64,000 nt of DNA from Kineococcus endophyticus. GTDB lineage: Bacteria; Actinomycetota; Actinomycetes; Actinomycetales; Kineococcaceae. The stretch is taken from assembly GCF_040796495.1 (NCBI RefSeq), contig NZ_JBFNQN010000001.1, forward strand, positions 248,001-312,000, given 5' to 3'. A program made the position numbers and the translations under genes. Below the pieces are notes generated by a model. It did not search any database. It was not told the DNA's origin and saw only the letters and a list, made by a program, of their open reading frames with translations. Shown here piece after piece: positions 24,970 through 34,422 of this stretch (the first letter of the stretch is position 1; every line of letters begins with the position of its first letter).

Positions 24970-25482
24970 TCAGCGCGCCCTTCCCCGGACCAGGGCGAAG
25001 GCTCCCGCGAGGCCCAGCAGCGCGAGGGTCCAGCGGACGGCCGGCCCGCCCGGCGGGTGCAGCAGCGCTTCGGCCAGCGCGCCCACGGGCACGACGAGGC
25101 GGGCGAGCAGCCCGACCGTCCCCGGTCCTCGCAGCAGCGTCCCGACGAACCCCAGCGGCGCGCAGCACACCAGGGCGACGGCCCACCAGAAGGCGATCCG
25201 CGGGGCGTACGCCGACAGCGGGAGGTCGTGCAGGCGGGCGGCCACGACGTAGAACGCGCTCAACCCCACCGTCCCGCTGAGCCAGCCGGCGACGGCGGCG
25301 GACCGGGGGCGGCCGAGGAGGGCACCCGCTACGACGGCCACGCCCGCCCAGGCCGTCCCGGAGTTGAGGACGGCGACGACGAACCGCGTCGGTGCGGCGG
25401 AGCCGCTGTCCAACAGCGCGTTCACCACCCCGAACACGGCGGCCGCGACGAGGACGAGGAGCAGGCGCCGGGTGGGACTCAC
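24970..25482 (-). CDS. DUF6518-like integral membrane protein
   Basis: A protein of 170 residues with about five hydrophobic helices, starting MSPTRRLLLVLVAAAVFGVV. The pattern with FVVAVLNSGTAWAGVAVVAG and a PRSAAVAGWLSGTVGL loop matches small actinobacterial membrane proteins grouped as DUF6518. TACGGT lies exactly 6 nt before the GTG (leaderless type). It converges on the Ter-locus HAD gene. No function known. Confidence 0.7.
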   Translation of the reverse strand: MSPTRRLLLVLVAAAVFGVVNALLDSGSAAPTRFVVAVLNSGTAWAGVAVVAGALLGRPRSAAVAGWLSGTVGLSAFYVVAARLHDLPLSAYAPRIAFWWAVALVCCAPLGFVGTLLRGPGTVGLLARLVVPVGALAEALLHPPGGPAVRWTLALLGLAGAFALVRGRAR

Positions 25483-25495
25483 CCGTCGACCGTAG

Positions 25496-25525
25496 GCAGG
25501 GGTGCGGGCCGGCTCGGACCCCTGC
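25496..25525 (-). terminator. Hairpin after the hydrolase gene
   Basis: Arms GCAGGGGT (25496-25503) and ACCCCTGC (25518-25525) with a 14-nt loop, 6 nt beyond the alpha/beta-hydrolase stop on the minus strand and upstream of the DUF6518-like gene. Confidence 0.55.
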
Positions 25526-25531
25526 GCGGGA

Positions 25532-26281
25532 TCACCCGGAGCTGCGCGTCAGACCTCCACGGGCGTCGAGGTGCTGCAGGACGGACAGGTGGCCTGCGCC
25601 GGGCACGGTGACGACCTCGGCCGCGGGCAGGAGCCGGGCCAGGCGGTGGGCGTGCCCGACCGGCACCATGAGATCGGCCTCGCCGTGGACGATCCGCACC
25701 GGGACCGTGGTCCGGGACGGGTCGAAACCCCAGTCCGCCGCGTGAGCGGACTCGTCGTCGTCGAACCCGGGCGAACCGGAGGCCTCCGCGACGACCGTCT
25801 CGAACCAGTTCCAGGGACCGGCCAGGGCCGCCCAGTCCTCGGGCGTGAAGGGGACCTCGTCGTCCCCCGTCGTCGGTCTCTCCGGGCCCTCCAGCGGCTC
25901 GCCGGGGCTGAGGCCCGACAGGCACAGCGCGTGCGTCACGCGGTCCGGCAGCAGCGCCGCGCACGCCAGCGCGTGGGAGGCGCCGCCGGAGTGCCCGACC
26001 GTGCGGCAGAGCGCGATCCCGAGGTGGTCCAGCACCGCCCGCACGTCGGCCGCGACGTCGGCGACCGTGCGCCCGGGCAGGCGGGTGGAGCGGCCGTAGC
26101 CCGGGCGGTCCACGCCGATCCAGCGTTCGCCGTCGGTCCGCCACGGGCCCGGCGGTTCACCGGTGTTCGGGCTGCCCCCGTGCCACAGGACGACGTCGGC
26201 GTCCGCGGGGCCGGTGTCGTGGATCCCCAGGACGCGGCCGTCCGGGAGGCGCAGTTCCGTCCGTCGCACGTCCTCGCTCAC
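25532..26281 (-). CDS. Alpha/beta-fold hydrolase
   Basis: A protein of 249 residues from a GTG overlapping the stop of the cysteine-synthase-like gene (GTGA). It has the oxyanion segment [22 protein letters not shown], the nucleophile elbow [12 protein letters not shown] (Ser in GHSGG), the acid region [13 protein letters not shown], and the catalytic His in [12 protein letters not shown] cytosolic esterase or peptidase-like enzyme of unknown substrate. Translational coupling suggests it acts with the PLP enzyme upstream. Confidence 0.85.
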   Translation of the reverse strand: MSEDVRRTELRLPDGRVLGIHDTGPADADVVLWHGGSPNTGEPPGPWRTDGERWIGVDRPGYGRSTRLPGRTVADVAADVRAVLDHLGIALCRTVGHSGGASHALACAALLPDRVTHALCLSGLSPGEPLEGPERPTTGDDEVPFTPEDWAALAGPWNWFETVVAEASGSPGFDDDESAHAADWGFDPSRTTVPVRIVHGEADLMVPVGHAHRLARLLPAAEVVTVPGAGHLSVLQHLDARGGLTRSSG

Positions 26282-27372
26282 GGGAACAAGGGTTCCACCG
26301 CGCGGCGGCCCGCGTCGAGGTCGAACCCCTTGGCCGCCAGCCACCCGTCGTCCCAGTAGGTGTCGAGGTAGCGGTTCCCGTCGTCGCAGACGAGCGTCAC
26401 GACCGACCCCGGGCGGCCCTCCTCGCGCATCCGGTGCACGAGCCGCAACGCGACGCAGAGGTTCGTCCCCGTCGAGGCGCCGGCGCGGATCCCGGTGCGC
26501 TCGAACAGCATCCGCATCGCGGCGACGGACTCGTCGTCGGGGACCGTGACGACCTCGTCGATGACCGAGGGCACGAAGGAGGGCTCCACCCGGGGCCGGC
26601 CGATCCCCTCGACGCGCGACCCGCGGGCGGTCACGTCCCGGGACCCGGCCCGCCACGCCGGCGCGAACGCCGAGCCCTCGGGGTCGGCCACGGCGAGCTT
26701 CGTCTCGTGCTGGGCGTACCGGCAGTAGCGGCCGATCGTCGCGCTCGTCCCACCCGTCCCCGCGCCCACGACGATCCACGCCGGTTCCGGGTGGGGTTCG
26801 AGGGCCAGTTGCTCGAAGATGGAGCAGGCGATGTTGTTGTTGCCGCGCCAGTCGGTGACGGTCGAGGCCATCGCGAACTGGTCGAGGTAGTGGAACCCCG
26901 GCTGCGACCCGAGCTCCTCCGCGGCGGCGTAGACGTGCCCGGGGTCCTCGACGAGGTGCAGGCGGCCGCCCTGGCGGCGGATGAGGTCCAGCTTCGCCGT
27001 CGACGTCGTGGCCGGGACGACGGCGACGAAGTCCAGGCCGAGCAGCCGGGCGAAGTACGCCTCCGACACCGCCGTCGACCCGCTGGACGCCTCCACCAGC
27101 GTCGTCGTCGGCCCGATGTCGCCGTTGCTCAGGCCGAAGAGGAACAGCGAGCGGGCGAGCCGGTGCTTGAGGGATCCGGTGGGGTGCGTCGACTCGTCCT
27201 TGAGGTAGAGCCGCACGCCCCACTCGGTGGGGAGGTCGAAGACCCGCAGGTGGGTGTCGGCGCTGCGGTTGGCGTCCGCCTCGACGATGCGCACGGCCGC
27301 GTGCACCCAGTCCCGGTCCTCGTGCGAGGGGGGCGTGGAGGCGGGACCGGGGGTGACGGGCGCTGGGCTCAC
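26278..27372 (-). CDS. PLP-dependent cysteine-synthase-family enzyme (Cds1-like cysteine desulfhydrase)
   Basis: A protein of 364 residues, fold-type II. PLP-binding Lys69 lies in [15 protein letters not shown]; the substrate loop is [15 protein letters not shown]; the phosphate loop is [14 protein letters not shown]. The long N- and C-terminal parts and [14 protein letters not shown] match the actinobacterial group that includes Mycobacterium tuberculosis Cds1, an L-cysteine desulfhydrase releasing H2S, rather than CysK/CysM. TACCGT 6 nt before the GTG suggests a leaderless message. The desulfhydrase activity is inferred from family. Confidence 0.82.
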   Translation of the reverse strand: MSPAPVTPGPASTPPSHEDRDWVHAAVRIVEADANRSADTHLRVFDLPTEWGVRLYLKDESTHPTGSLKHRLARSLFLFGLSNGDIGPTTTLVEASSGSTAVSEAYFARLLGLDFVAVVPATTSTAKLDLIRRQGGRLHLVEDPGHVYAAAEELGSQPGFHYLDQFAMASTVTDWRGNNNIACSIFEQLALEPHPEPAWIVVGAGTGGTSATIGRYCRYAQHETKLAVADPEGSAFAPAWRAGSRDVTARGSRVEGIGRPRVEPSFVPSVIDEVVTVPDDESVAAMRMLFERTGIRAGASTGTNLCVALRLVHRMREEGRPGSVVTLVCDDGNRYLDTYWDDGWLAAKGFDLDAGRRAVEPLFP

Positions 27373-27431
27373 CGGAGGACGGTACCGGCGAAGCGGCCCA
27401 CCGGAAGATCACCGCAGGCCACGATGGGACC

Positions 27432-27941
27432 GTGTCCGACCCGTCCGCGCCCCCGTCCCGGCGTTCCGCCACCCTCCTCGCCGGCCTCGCCCTCGTCGGG
27501 GCCGCCCTGCCCGTCGTCCTGCTCGTCGCCGACCTCGTCCCGGTCTTCACCGAGACCTACGAGGGGTTCGACCTCCCCGGGTTCACTCCGCCCGGGCGGA
27601 TGGAACGGCTGGCCCAGGCGGTGACGACGACGGCGTGGTCCCCGGCCCTGCTGACCTCCGTGTTCGGGCTCGCGGTCCTCGCCGTGCTCGTCGTCGCCGG
27701 TCGGCGGGTGCCGGTGGTGCTGCGCGTCCTCGGGGCGGTCGTCGCCGTGGCCGTCGTGGCGCTGACCGCGACCGCCGCCGTCGGCACCGCTGCGGGGGCA
27801 CGCTCGGGGTTCGCGACCGGGCTGGGTCTTGACCCGTCGTCGGCGGTCCAGGACGCCCCGACGATCGGTCCTCTCCTGGCCGTCGGGGTCTTCGCCGTGC
27901 TGGCCGTCGTGGCGCTGCTCGGCCGGACGAGGGCGTCGTGA
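27432..27941 (+). CDS. Integral membrane protein of unknown function
   Basis: A protein of 169 residues with four hydrophobic helices (about 14-36, 62-82, 90-112, 140-162) and a polar extracytoplasmic loop (ETYEGFDLPGFTPPGRMER). CACGAT lies 6 nt before the GTG. Its stop overlaps the next membrane-protein gene by 4 nt, so the two form a pair. It is divergent from the cysteine-synthase-like gene across 59 nt. No family recognised. Confidence 0.65.
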   Translation: MSDPSAPPSRRSATLLAGLALVGAALPVVLLVADLVPVFTETYEGFDLPGFTPPGRMERLAQAVTTTAWSPALLTSVFGLAVLAVLVVAGRRVPVVLRVLGAVVAVAVVALTATAAVGTAAGARSGFATGLGLDPSSAVQDAPTIGPLLAVGVFAVLAVVALLGRTRAS

Positions 27942-28492
27942 GGCCCCTGCCGTGGGCACTCCTCGTCGCGACGGCCACCCCCGTCGGCGTCGTCCTCGTC
28001 GCCGGGGCCCGAGTCCTGCGAGGTGACGTCGACGTCACCTACGGCCTCGGCCCGGGGCCCGAGGCGACCGCCGCTCCCGTGCTGGTGGACCGGCTGGGCT
28101 GGCTGACGTACACCGTCGGTTACGACTGGGCGCTCACCGCGGCGGCCCTCGGGTGCGTCCTGCTCGCCGTCTGCCGGTGGGCTCCCCGCCCGTGGCAGGT
28201 GGCCGGCCTCGTGCGCGGAGCGGCCACCGCCGTGGCCGGCGTGACCGGCCTCGTGGGGCTCGCTGCGGCGGTGGTCGTCCTCGTGGTCTCGCACGCGCCG
28301 CTGACGCCGCTGCAGACCCAGCTGTCGGCTCCCCGGGACCCGGAGCCGGGCACGATGGTCGCGACCGTCGTCAGCCTCGGCACCTCGTTCAGCGACGCGG
28401 CCGTCCCCGCCGTCCTCGGGGGCACGGCCCTCCTCGCCGCGTGGTGGCTGACCCGGCGGGGAGCCGAACCCCACCGCGTCGCAGGTTCGTGA
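27938..28492 (+). CDS. Integral membrane protein of unknown function, coupled partner
   Basis: A protein of 184 residues; GTG overlaps the upstream stop. Four hydrophobic segments (about 6-24, 66-85, 92-118, 138-165), with an exported loop of about 40 residues after the first. It shares topology with the 169-residue neighbour, and the pair may form a complex. No catalytic motif is visible. It converges on the alpha-glucosidase gene. Confidence 0.62.
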   Translation: MRPLPWALLVATATPVGVVLVAGARVLRGDVDVTYGLGPGPEATAAPVLVDRLGWLTYTVGYDWALTAAALGCVLLAVCRWAPRPWQVAGLVRGAATAVAGVTGLVGLAAAVVVLVVSHAPLTPLQTQLSAPRDPEPGTMVATVVSLGTSFSDAAVPAVLGGTALLAAWWLTRRGAEPHRVAGS

Positions 28493-28564
28493 TGCCGACG
28501 CGGCCGCCGCGCTCGTCCCCGCGGGGACCTGCGCAGCAGCCGCGTGGGTGCTGTCCCGCCGCGG

Positions 28565-28590
28565 GGGCTGACAGCGCCGACGGTCAGCCC
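28565..28590. terminator. Hairpin between convergent genes
   Basis: Arms GGGCTGAC (28565-28572) and GTCAGCCC (28583-28590) with a 10-nt loop. The right arm covers the alpha-glucosidase stop codon at 28584. Likely bidirectional. Confidence 0.55.
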
Positions 28591-30197
28591 TGGGTCTGGA
28601 CCCAGACCGTGGTGTCCGCCGGCACCCGGCCGTCGGTCAGCTCACCGCTGGCCAGCACGACCCGGCCCGCGGGCACGTCCACCGGCTCGTCGCCGAAGTT
28701 CGTCAGGCACGTCCAGCCACCGGGCCGGGCGAACGCCACGACGTCGGCGGGCGTCTCGAGCCACTCCAGCTCCTCGGCGCCCTGCAGGCGTCGCCGGGTG
28801 GCCAGGGCCTGCCGGTAGAGCTCGAGCGTGGACCCCTCGACCCCGTCCTGCTGGTCGACCGCGACGTCGGCGAACCACGACGGCTGGGGCAGGTGCGCTC
28901 CGCCGGGGCCGAACCCGTGGGAAGGCCCGGCCGCCGTCCAGGGCAGCGGGACGCGGCAGCCGTCGCGGCCCTTCTGCTCGCCGCCGGAGCGCACCCACGT
29001 CGGGTCCTGCAGGTCGGCCGCGGGGATGTCCGCGACCTCGGCCAGGCCGAGTTCCTCGCCCTGGTAGAGGTAGGTGCTGCCGGGCAGGGCGAGGATGAAG
29101 GCCGTCGCCGCCCGGGCCCGGCGCAGTCCGCCGGCGGTGTCGGGTTCGGGGTCCTTGCCGGCCGAGAGCAGCCAGGCGTTCTGGTCGGCGCCCGCGGGCA
29201 GCGCGTAGCGGCTGGCGTGCCGGACGACGTCGTGGTTCGACAGGACCCACGTCGAGGAACTGCCCGCCTCGCGTGCGAAGGCGAGGTTCTCGGTGACGAT
29301 CGTGCGGAACGCGGTGGCGGTGGGGTCCGCCTGCAGGAGGTCGAAGTTGAACGCCTGGCCGAGCCCCTCGGGGGAGGCGTAGCGCGCCCGGCGGTGCGCT
29401 GGCACCCACGCCTCGGCGACGGCGGTGCGCGGCGGGTCGTACTCGTCGAAGAGCTTGCGCCACTCCACGTAGACGTCGTGCACCTCGTCGCGGTCGAAGA
29501 ACCGGTGCGCCCCGTCGACGAGGTCGGCCAGCTCGGCCTGGGTGGGCAGGGGTTCGGACAGGTCCTTGGCGAGGGAGTTCGCGACGTCGATGCGGAACCC
29601 GTCGACGCCGCGGTCGGCCCAGAACCGCAGCGTGCGCAGGTGGTCCTCGCGCACGTCGGGGTGGTTCCAGTTCCAGTCCGGCTGCTCGGGGGCGAACAGG
29701 TGCAGGTACCACTCGCCGTCGCCGACGGGTTCCCACGACGACCCGCCGAACATCGCCGTCCAGTCCGAGGGCGGCAGTTCCCCGTCGACGCCGCGGCCGT
29801 GCCGGAACACGTAGCGCTCGCGCTCGGGCGACCCCGGCCCCGCGGCCAGCGCCTCCTGGAACCAGACGTGCCGGTCGGAGGAGTGGTTGGGGACGATGTC
29901 GACGACGAGCTTGATGCCGGCGGCGTGCAGCGCCGCGACCATCTCGTCGAACTGCTCGAGCGTCCCGATCTTGGGGTCGACGTCGCGGTGGTCGTCGACG
30001 TCGTAGCCGCCGTCGGCCAGCGCCGAGGGGTAGAAGGGGCTGAGCCAGACGGCGTCGACGCCGAGGGCCGCCAGGTGCGGCACGCGGGACGTGATGCCGG
30101 GCAGGTCGCCGATCCCGTCACCGTTCGAGTCGGCGAAGCTGCGCGGGTAGACCTGGTAGACGACGGCCTGGCGCCACCAGTCCTGGGGCTGGGTCAA
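28584..30197 (-). CDS. Alpha-glucosidase, glycoside hydrolase family 13
   Basis: A protein of 537 residues. It starts WWRQAVVYQVYPRSFADSNG and carries the GH13 regions: DIVPNHSSDRHVWF, GFRIDVANSLAKD (nucleophile Asp), RTAVAEAWV (acid/base Glu) and WVLSNHDVVRH (transition-state Asp). The size and DSNGDGIGDL region fit oligo-1,6-glucosidase or maltose-type alpha-glucosidases. No signal peptide, so it acts on imported oligosaccharides. Translation starts at a TTG preceded by CGGAG. The gene is divergent from a ROK regulator with a shared palindrome, which is the likely control point. Confidence 0.9.
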   Translation of the reverse strand: MTQPQDWWRQAVVYQVYPRSFADSNGDGIGDLPGITSRVPHLAALGVDAVWLSPFYPSALADGGYDVDDHRDVDPKIGTLEQFDEMVAALHAAGIKLVVDIVPNHSSDRHVWFQEALAAGPGSPERERYVFRHGRGVDGELPPSDWTAMFGGSSWEPVGDGEWYLHLFAPEQPDWNWNHPDVREDHLRTLRFWADRGVDGFRIDVANSLAKDLSEPLPTQAELADLVDGAHRFFDRDEVHDVYVEWRKLFDEYDPPRTAVAEAWVPAHRRARYASPEGLGQAFNFDLLQADPTATAFRTIVTENLAFAREAGSSSTWVLSNHDVVRHASRYALPAGADQNAWLLSAGKDPEPDTAGGLRRARAATAFILALPGSTYLYQGEELGLAEVADIPAADLQDPTWVRSGGEQKGRDGCRVPLPWTAAGPSHGFGPGGAHLPQPSWFADVAVDQQDGVEGSTLELYRQALATRRRLQGAEELEWLETPADVVAFARPGGWTCLTNFGDEPVDVPAGRVVLASGELTDGRVPADTTVWVQTQG

Positions 30198-30230
30198 CGG
30201 GAACTCCGGTGATCGTGGATGGAGGGGCTA

Positions 30231-30247
30231 GATTCAGGCCCTGAATC
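30231..30247. promoter_or_regulatory. Palindromic operator between alpha-glucosidase and ROK regulator
   Basis: GATTCAGGCCCTGAATC: 8-bp arms around one base. It lies 33 nt from each of the two divergent start codons (30197 and 30281). Its AT-rich outer halves stand out from the local composition. The ROK regulator next to it is the obvious candidate ligand. Confidence 0.65.
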
Positions 30248-30280
30248 AAGTGTGCTCGCGTGCGGTGGGAGGGTCAAGCG

Positions 30281-31453
30281 GTGACACGAGGAGGTTCGGT
30301 GACGCGCCGGCTGCGGGACGAGAACGCCCTGGCCGTGCTGCACCACGTGTGGGACCTGCCGGACGGTGCCGACGGCGTGACCGGGTCCGACCTCATGGCG
30401 GCCACGGGGTTGTCCCGGGCGACCGTGCACGACGTCTGCGGCGAGCTCATCGAGCGCGGCTGGTTGCGGGAGCTGGAGAACGGCCGCACCACCGAGGGCT
30501 ACGTCACGGGCCGTCCGGCGCGCCGCTACGCCTTCGACGCCCTCGCCGGGACGGTCCTCGGTGTCGACGCGGGCCTGCACCGGATCGCCGTGCGCGTGGC
30601 CGACCTGCGGGGACGTGCGCTGGCCGACGCGGCGGAGGAGGTCGACCACGACCCCGCGCGGACGCCCGTCGCCGACCGCGTCGCCGACGTGGTGCGGATC
30701 GTCGAGGAGGCGTGGGACCGGGCCGAGCGGCCCCGGGTGCTCGGGGTCGCCCTCGGGGTGCCGGCCCCCGTGGGCCCGTCGGGAACCACCGAGTTCAGCG
30801 GCAACCCCTTCTGGGAGTTCGTGAACCCCGACCTGACCGGCGCGCTCGCCCGCCGGGCGGGCTGGCGGGTGCTCGCCGACAACGACGCGAACCTCGCCGC
30901 GCTGGCCGAGGGCTGGCGGGGCAGCGGACGCGGCGTGCGCCACCAGGTGACGCTGCTGGCGGGGGAGCGCATCGGGGCCGGCGTCGTCGAGGACGGCCGG
31001 CTGCTGCGGGGGGCGCGCGGTGGCGTGGGGGAGATGCGCTACCTCGACCTCGTCGAGGGCGTCGGGTCCCCGGACGGCCTCGGGAAGGTGCTGCGCGAGC
31101 TGGTGCGGGCCGCCGGCGGGACGGGCGCGGCCGAGGACGTCGTCGCCGCGGCCGCCGCCGGGGAGGAGTCCGCCGGGGCGCTGCTCGACGTCGCCGCCGA
31201 ACGCCTCACGCGGGTCGTCGTGACGCTCGTCAGCCTCTTCGACCCCGACCGGGTGGTCGTCGCCGGCGGTGTGGCCGGAGCCCCCGGGCTCGTCGAACGC
31301 GTCGAGGCGGGGCTGCCGCGCTTCCTCGACCCGCCGCGGCCCCCCGTCGTGGCCTCGACGCTCGGCCGCGACGTCGTCGTGCTGGGCGCGCTGCGGAGGG
31401 CCCTCGACGAGGTGCGGGCCGATGCGCTCGCGCTCTCACCCGGGCGCGGGTGA
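30281..31453 (+). CDS. ROK-family transcriptional regulator
   Basis: A protein of about 390 residues. Residues ~15-75 form a winged helix-turn-helix (VTGSDLMAATGLSRATVHDV, then LIERGWLRE). The ROK sugar-kinase-like domain follows: LGVDAGLHRIAVRVADLRG, VLADNDANLAALAE, and a C-terminal VVVAGGVAGAPG. The usual CxCG zinc motif of ROK proteins is not seen, so metal binding may be lost. GTG codons at 30260, 30281 and 30299 are possible; 30281 follows GGGAGGG at 7 nt and is preferred. It probably represses the divergent alpha-glucosidase in response to a sugar. Confidence 0.85.
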   Translation: MTRGGSVTRRLRDENALAVLHHVWDLPDGADGVTGSDLMAATGLSRATVHDVCGELIERGWLRELENGRTTEGYVTGRPARRYAFDALAGTVLGVDAGLHRIAVRVADLRGRALADAAEEVDHDPARTPVADRVADVVRIVEEAWDRAERPRVLGVALGVPAPVGPSGTTEFSGNPFWEFVNPDLTGALARRAGWRVLADNDANLAALAEGWRGSGRGVRHQVTLLAGERIGAGVVEDGRLLRGARGGVGEMRYLDLVEGVGSPDGLGKVLRELVRAAGGTGAAEDVVAAAAAGEESAGALLDVAAERLTRVVVTLVSLFDPDRVVVAGGVAGAPGLVERVEAGLPRFLDPPRPPVVASTLGRDVVVLGALRRALDEVRADALALSPGRG

Positions 31454-31458
31454 AACCC

Positions 31459-32280
31459 TCAGAACGAGTGCTCGTCGGCGGGGAAGGACCCCTCGCGGAC
31501 CTCGGCGGCGTAGGTCCGTGCCGCGTCGGCGAGCGTCGTGCGGACGTCGGCGAACTTCTTGACGAACCGGCCCGTGCGCTCGCTCAGGCCGGCGAAGTCC
31601 TGCCACACGAGGACCTGCGCGTCGCAGTCCGCACCCGCGCCGATGCCCACGGTGGGGATGGCCAGCGTCGACGTCACCTGCCGGGCGACGTCGGCCGGGA
31701 CCATCTCCAGCACCACCGAGAACGCCCCCGCCTCCGCGACGGCCTTCGCGTCCGCGACCACCTGCGCCGCAGCGTCTCCGCGCCCCTGGACCCGGTACCC
31801 GCCCAGGGCGTGCTCGGCCTGCGGGGTGAACCCGACGTGGCCCATGACGGGGATGCCCGCCGCGACGACGGCCCGGATCCGGGAGGCGCGCGCGACGCCA
31901 CCCTCGAGCTTCACGGCGTGCGCGCCGCCCTCCTTCATGAGCCGGACCGCGGAGTGCACGGCCTGCTCGTCGGAGGCCTCGTAGGACCCGAACACCAGGT
32001 CGGCGACGACGAGCGCGTGCGGCGCCCCGGCGACGACGGCCCGGACCAGCGGCACCATGTGGTCGAGGGTCACCGGGACGGTCGTCGGCATGCCGTAGAC
32101 GGTGTTGGCCGCCGAGTCCCCGACGAGCAGTGCGGGGATGCCCGCCTCGTCGAACACCGCCGCCGTCATCGCGTCGTAGCTCGTGAGCATCGCCCACTTC
32201 TCGCCCGCGTCCTTCCACTGCTGCAGGTGGTGGACGCGGGTCCGCCTGCGGTGCGCGGGCTGCTCGGTCGCGTAGGCCAC
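31459..32280 (-). CDS. panB: 3-Methyl-2-oxobutanoate hydroxymethyltransferase
   Basis: A protein of 273 residues. It is the first committed enzyme of pantothenate synthesis, adding a hydroxymethyl group from methylenetetrahydrofolate to ketoisovalerate. Signatures include [63 protein letters not shown] and [16 protein letters not shown] barrel, cytosolic. It starts one nt after the nadE stop, so the two are co-transcribed. Its end is 5 nt from the convergent ROK gene. Confidence 0.96.
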   Translation of the reverse strand: MAYATEQPAHRRRTRVHHLQQWKDAGEKWAMLTSYDAMTAAVFDEAGIPALLVGDSAANTVYGMPTTVPVTLDHMVPLVRAVVAGAPHALVVADLVFGSYEASDEQAVHSAVRLMKEGGAHAVKLEGGVARASRIRAVVAAGIPVMGHVGFTPQAEHALGGYRVQGRGDAAAQVVADAKAVAEAGAFSVVLEMVPADVARQVTSTLAIPTVGIGAGADCDAQVLVWQDFAGLSERTGRFVKKFADVRTTLADAARTYAAEVREGSFPADEHSF

Positions 32281-32281
32281 C

Positions 32282-34051
32282 TCAGGCCTCCGTCACCGGG
32301 GCGTCGGTCTTCACGTCGACCGGCGGGGTGAGCGAGTCCGACGCCTGCGGTTCGCGCCAGCGGTTCGTGATGGGCAGGCGGCGGTCCCGGCCGAACGCCT
32401 TGAACGAGATCTTCGGCCCCGGGGCGAACTGCCGGCGCTTCCACTCCGCGCGGTCGACGAGGGTCAGGACGGAGTCCACGAGGGTTCCGTCGAAACCGGC
32501 CGCCAGCATGTCGGCGCGGCCCCGGTCGCCCTCGACGTAGTCCTCCAGGATCGCGTCGAGCACCTCGTACGGCGGCAGGGAGTCCTGGTCGGTCTGGTCC
32601 GGGCGCAGCTCGGCCGACGGGGGTTTGCTGATGGTGTTCTCGGGGATCGGCGGCTGCTCCCCGCGCCGCACGGCCTCGGCGTTGCGCCAGCGGGACAGTT
32701 CCCACACGAGGGTCTTCGGCACGTCCTTCAGCGGCGCGTACCCGCCGACGGAGTCGCCGTACAGGGTCGAGTACCCGACCGCGAGCTCGCTCTTGTTGCT
32801 CGTCGCCAGCGTGAGGTGGCCCTCCTGGTTGGCCAGGCCCATGAGCGTCGTCCCGCGCACGCGCGCCTGGAGGTTCTCCTCCGCGACACCGTGCAGCGGG
32901 ACGGTGGCCAGGAACGCGTCGACCATCGGGGCGATGGCGTACTGCCGGTACTCGAACCCGCAGCGGGTCGCGAGGTCCTCGGCGTCGTCCTTGGAGTGCT
33001 GGCTGGAGTACCCCGACGGCAGCGAGATGCCGACGACGTTCTCCGGGCCGATCGCGTCGCAGGCCAGGCTCGCCACCAGTGCGGAGTCGATGCCGCCGGA
33101 GACGGCGATGACGACGGAGCGGAACCCGTTCTTGCGCACGTAGTCCCGCAGCCCCAGCACGATCGCCGCGTGGACGTCGGCGACGTCCGGCAGGGGTTCG
33201 TGGACCTCGCTGTCGCGCGGGGTGAACGCCGGCGCGGGCTCCTCGGAGACCGTGATCCGCTGCACGCCCTCCTCCCAGCCGGGGGTGCGCGCGGCCGGCA
33301 GGTCGAGGTCGGTGACGACGAGGGCCTCGCGGAACTGCGGCCCGCGCGAGAGGACCGTCCCGTCCTGACCGACGACGAGGGAGTCGCCGTCGAAGACGAG
33401 TTCGTCCTGGCCGCCGACGGCGTTGACGTAGGCGATCGGGCAGCCGGCCTCCGCGGCGCGGCGGGCCACGAGTTCGAGGCGGACGTCGTCCTTGTTGCGC
33501 TCGTAGGGGGAACCGTTGATGACGGCGAGCAGCCCGGCCCCGGCCTCGTCGGCCGTCTGCACCGGCCCGCCGTCCTGCCACAGGTCCTCGCAGATCGCGA
33601 TCGCCACGTCGATCCCGCGCACGCGCGCCACGAGCAGGTCGTCGCCCGGGGTGAAGATGCGGTACTCGTCGAAGACGCCGTAGTTCGGCAGGTGGTGCTT
33701 GGCGTAGCGCCCGACGACCCGGCCGCCGTGCAGGACCGCCGCGCAGTTCTGCGGGCGCCCCACGCCCTCGTGCTGGTCGACGTACCCCACGACGACCGTG
33801 ACGTCACCGTTCCCGTCGTCGGCGACCTCCGCCGCGAGCCGTCCCACCGCCTGCCGCGAGGCCGCCACGAACGAGCGCCGCAGCGCCAGGTCCTCCACGG
33901 GGTAGCCGGTCACCGCGGTCTCGGGGAAGAGCACCAGGTGCGCCCCGTCGGCCGCCGCCTTCGCCGTCCACTCCCGGATCGCCGCGACGTTCCCGTCGAG
34001 GTCGCCGACGGTCGTGTCGATCTGGGCCATGGCCACGCGCAGCTGGGGCAT
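32282..34051 (-). CDS. nadE: Glutamine-dependent NAD+ synthetase
   Basis: A protein of 589 residues. The N-terminal nitrilase-type glutaminase domain has the triad Glu44 (LFPETAVTG), Lys118 ([10 protein letters not shown]) and Cys154 ([11 protein letters not shown]). The C-terminal synthetase domain has the PP-loop [13 protein letters not shown] near residue 300. It amidates nicotinic acid adenine dinucleotide to NAD+ using glutamine, with ammonia channelled between domains. TACGCT is 6 nt before the ATG. Sequence further upstream in frame is repetitive and Gly/Pro/Arg-rich, so it is not included. Confidence 0.96.
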   Translation of the reverse strand: MPQLRVAMAQIDTTVGDLDGNVAAIREWTAKAAADGAHLVLFPETAVTGYPVEDLALRRSFVAASRQAVGRLAAEVADDGNGDVTVVVGYVDQHEGVGRPQNCAAVLHGGRVVGRYAKHHLPNYGVFDEYRIFTPGDDLLVARVRGIDVAIAICEDLWQDGGPVQTADEAGAGLLAVINGSPYERNKDDVRLELVARRAAEAGCPIAYVNAVGGQDELVFDGDSLVVGQDGTVLSRGPQFREALVVTDLDLPAARTPGWEEGVQRITVSEEPAPAFTPRDSEVHEPLPDVADVHAAIVLGLRDYVRKNGFRSVVIAVSGGIDSALVASLACDAIGPENVVGISLPSGYSSQHSKDDAEDLATRCGFEYRQYAIAPMVDAFLATVPLHGVAEENLQARVRGTTLMGLANQEGHLTLATSNKSELAVGYSTLYGDSVGGYAPLKDVPKTLVWELSRWRNAEAVRRGEQPPIPENTISKPPSAELRPDQTDQDSLPPYEVLDAILEDYVEGDRGRADMLAAGFDGTLVDSVLTLVDRAEWKRRQFAPGPKISFKAFGRDRRLPITNRWREPQASDSLTPPVDVKTDAPVTEA

Positions 34052-34146
34052 GGGGTCAGCGTAGTGAGCGGGGGAGGGTGGCTCCGGGGCGGTGCGGGTC
34101 CGGCCCCACGCCGGCGGACTCCCCGGACCTGTCGCGCCCCACACTC

Positions 34147-34265
34147 GTGCCCGGTCCCGTGCCCGGTCCCACGACCGTCCCCACTCCCGGTCCGAGGGCG
34201 GCTCCGGTCGGATCGGCTGTGGGACCGGCGGGGACGTCGTGGGCGCGACCTCCCTGCCGGTCCCA
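34147..34265. repeat. Cluster of GGGACCGG-type repeats, left flank of the AbiEi-like gene
   Basis: Two exact tandem copies of GTGCCCGGTCCC (34147-34158, 34159-34170), a decayed third unit, and an inverted repeat TGGGACCGGC (34220-34229) / GCCGGTCCCA (34256-34265). The same core occurs on the other side of the next gene. The remainder of the 371-base gap 34052-34422 contains the nadE promoter and no gene I can support. Confidence 0.6.
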
Positions 34266-34422
34266 AGGCTGCACCCACGGCCGGTCCGATGCCTCCTGGC
34301 TCTCAAGGCCCCCGCTGAGCGGGACGTCGACCCGGGCTCCACAGCCCCGCGAGGGCCGCTCCTGTCCACAGGTGTCGCTGACGGCCGTCCCCGGGCCCGC
34401 TCGGAGGTTGGACGCTCTCGGC

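Noticed and set aside
28501-28564. Small RNA or extra terminator around the GTCCCCGCGGGGAC palindrome (28515-28528)
   Set aside because: It has no room for a loop beyond 4 nt and leaves only a 5-bp stem; nothing else supports an RNA gene.
34078-34422. N-terminal extension of the AbiEi-like protein
   Set aside because: The region consists of GGGACCGG-type repeats and encodes Pro/Arg/Gly low complexity; a -10-like GACGCT with a GTG 6 nt after it marks 34423.
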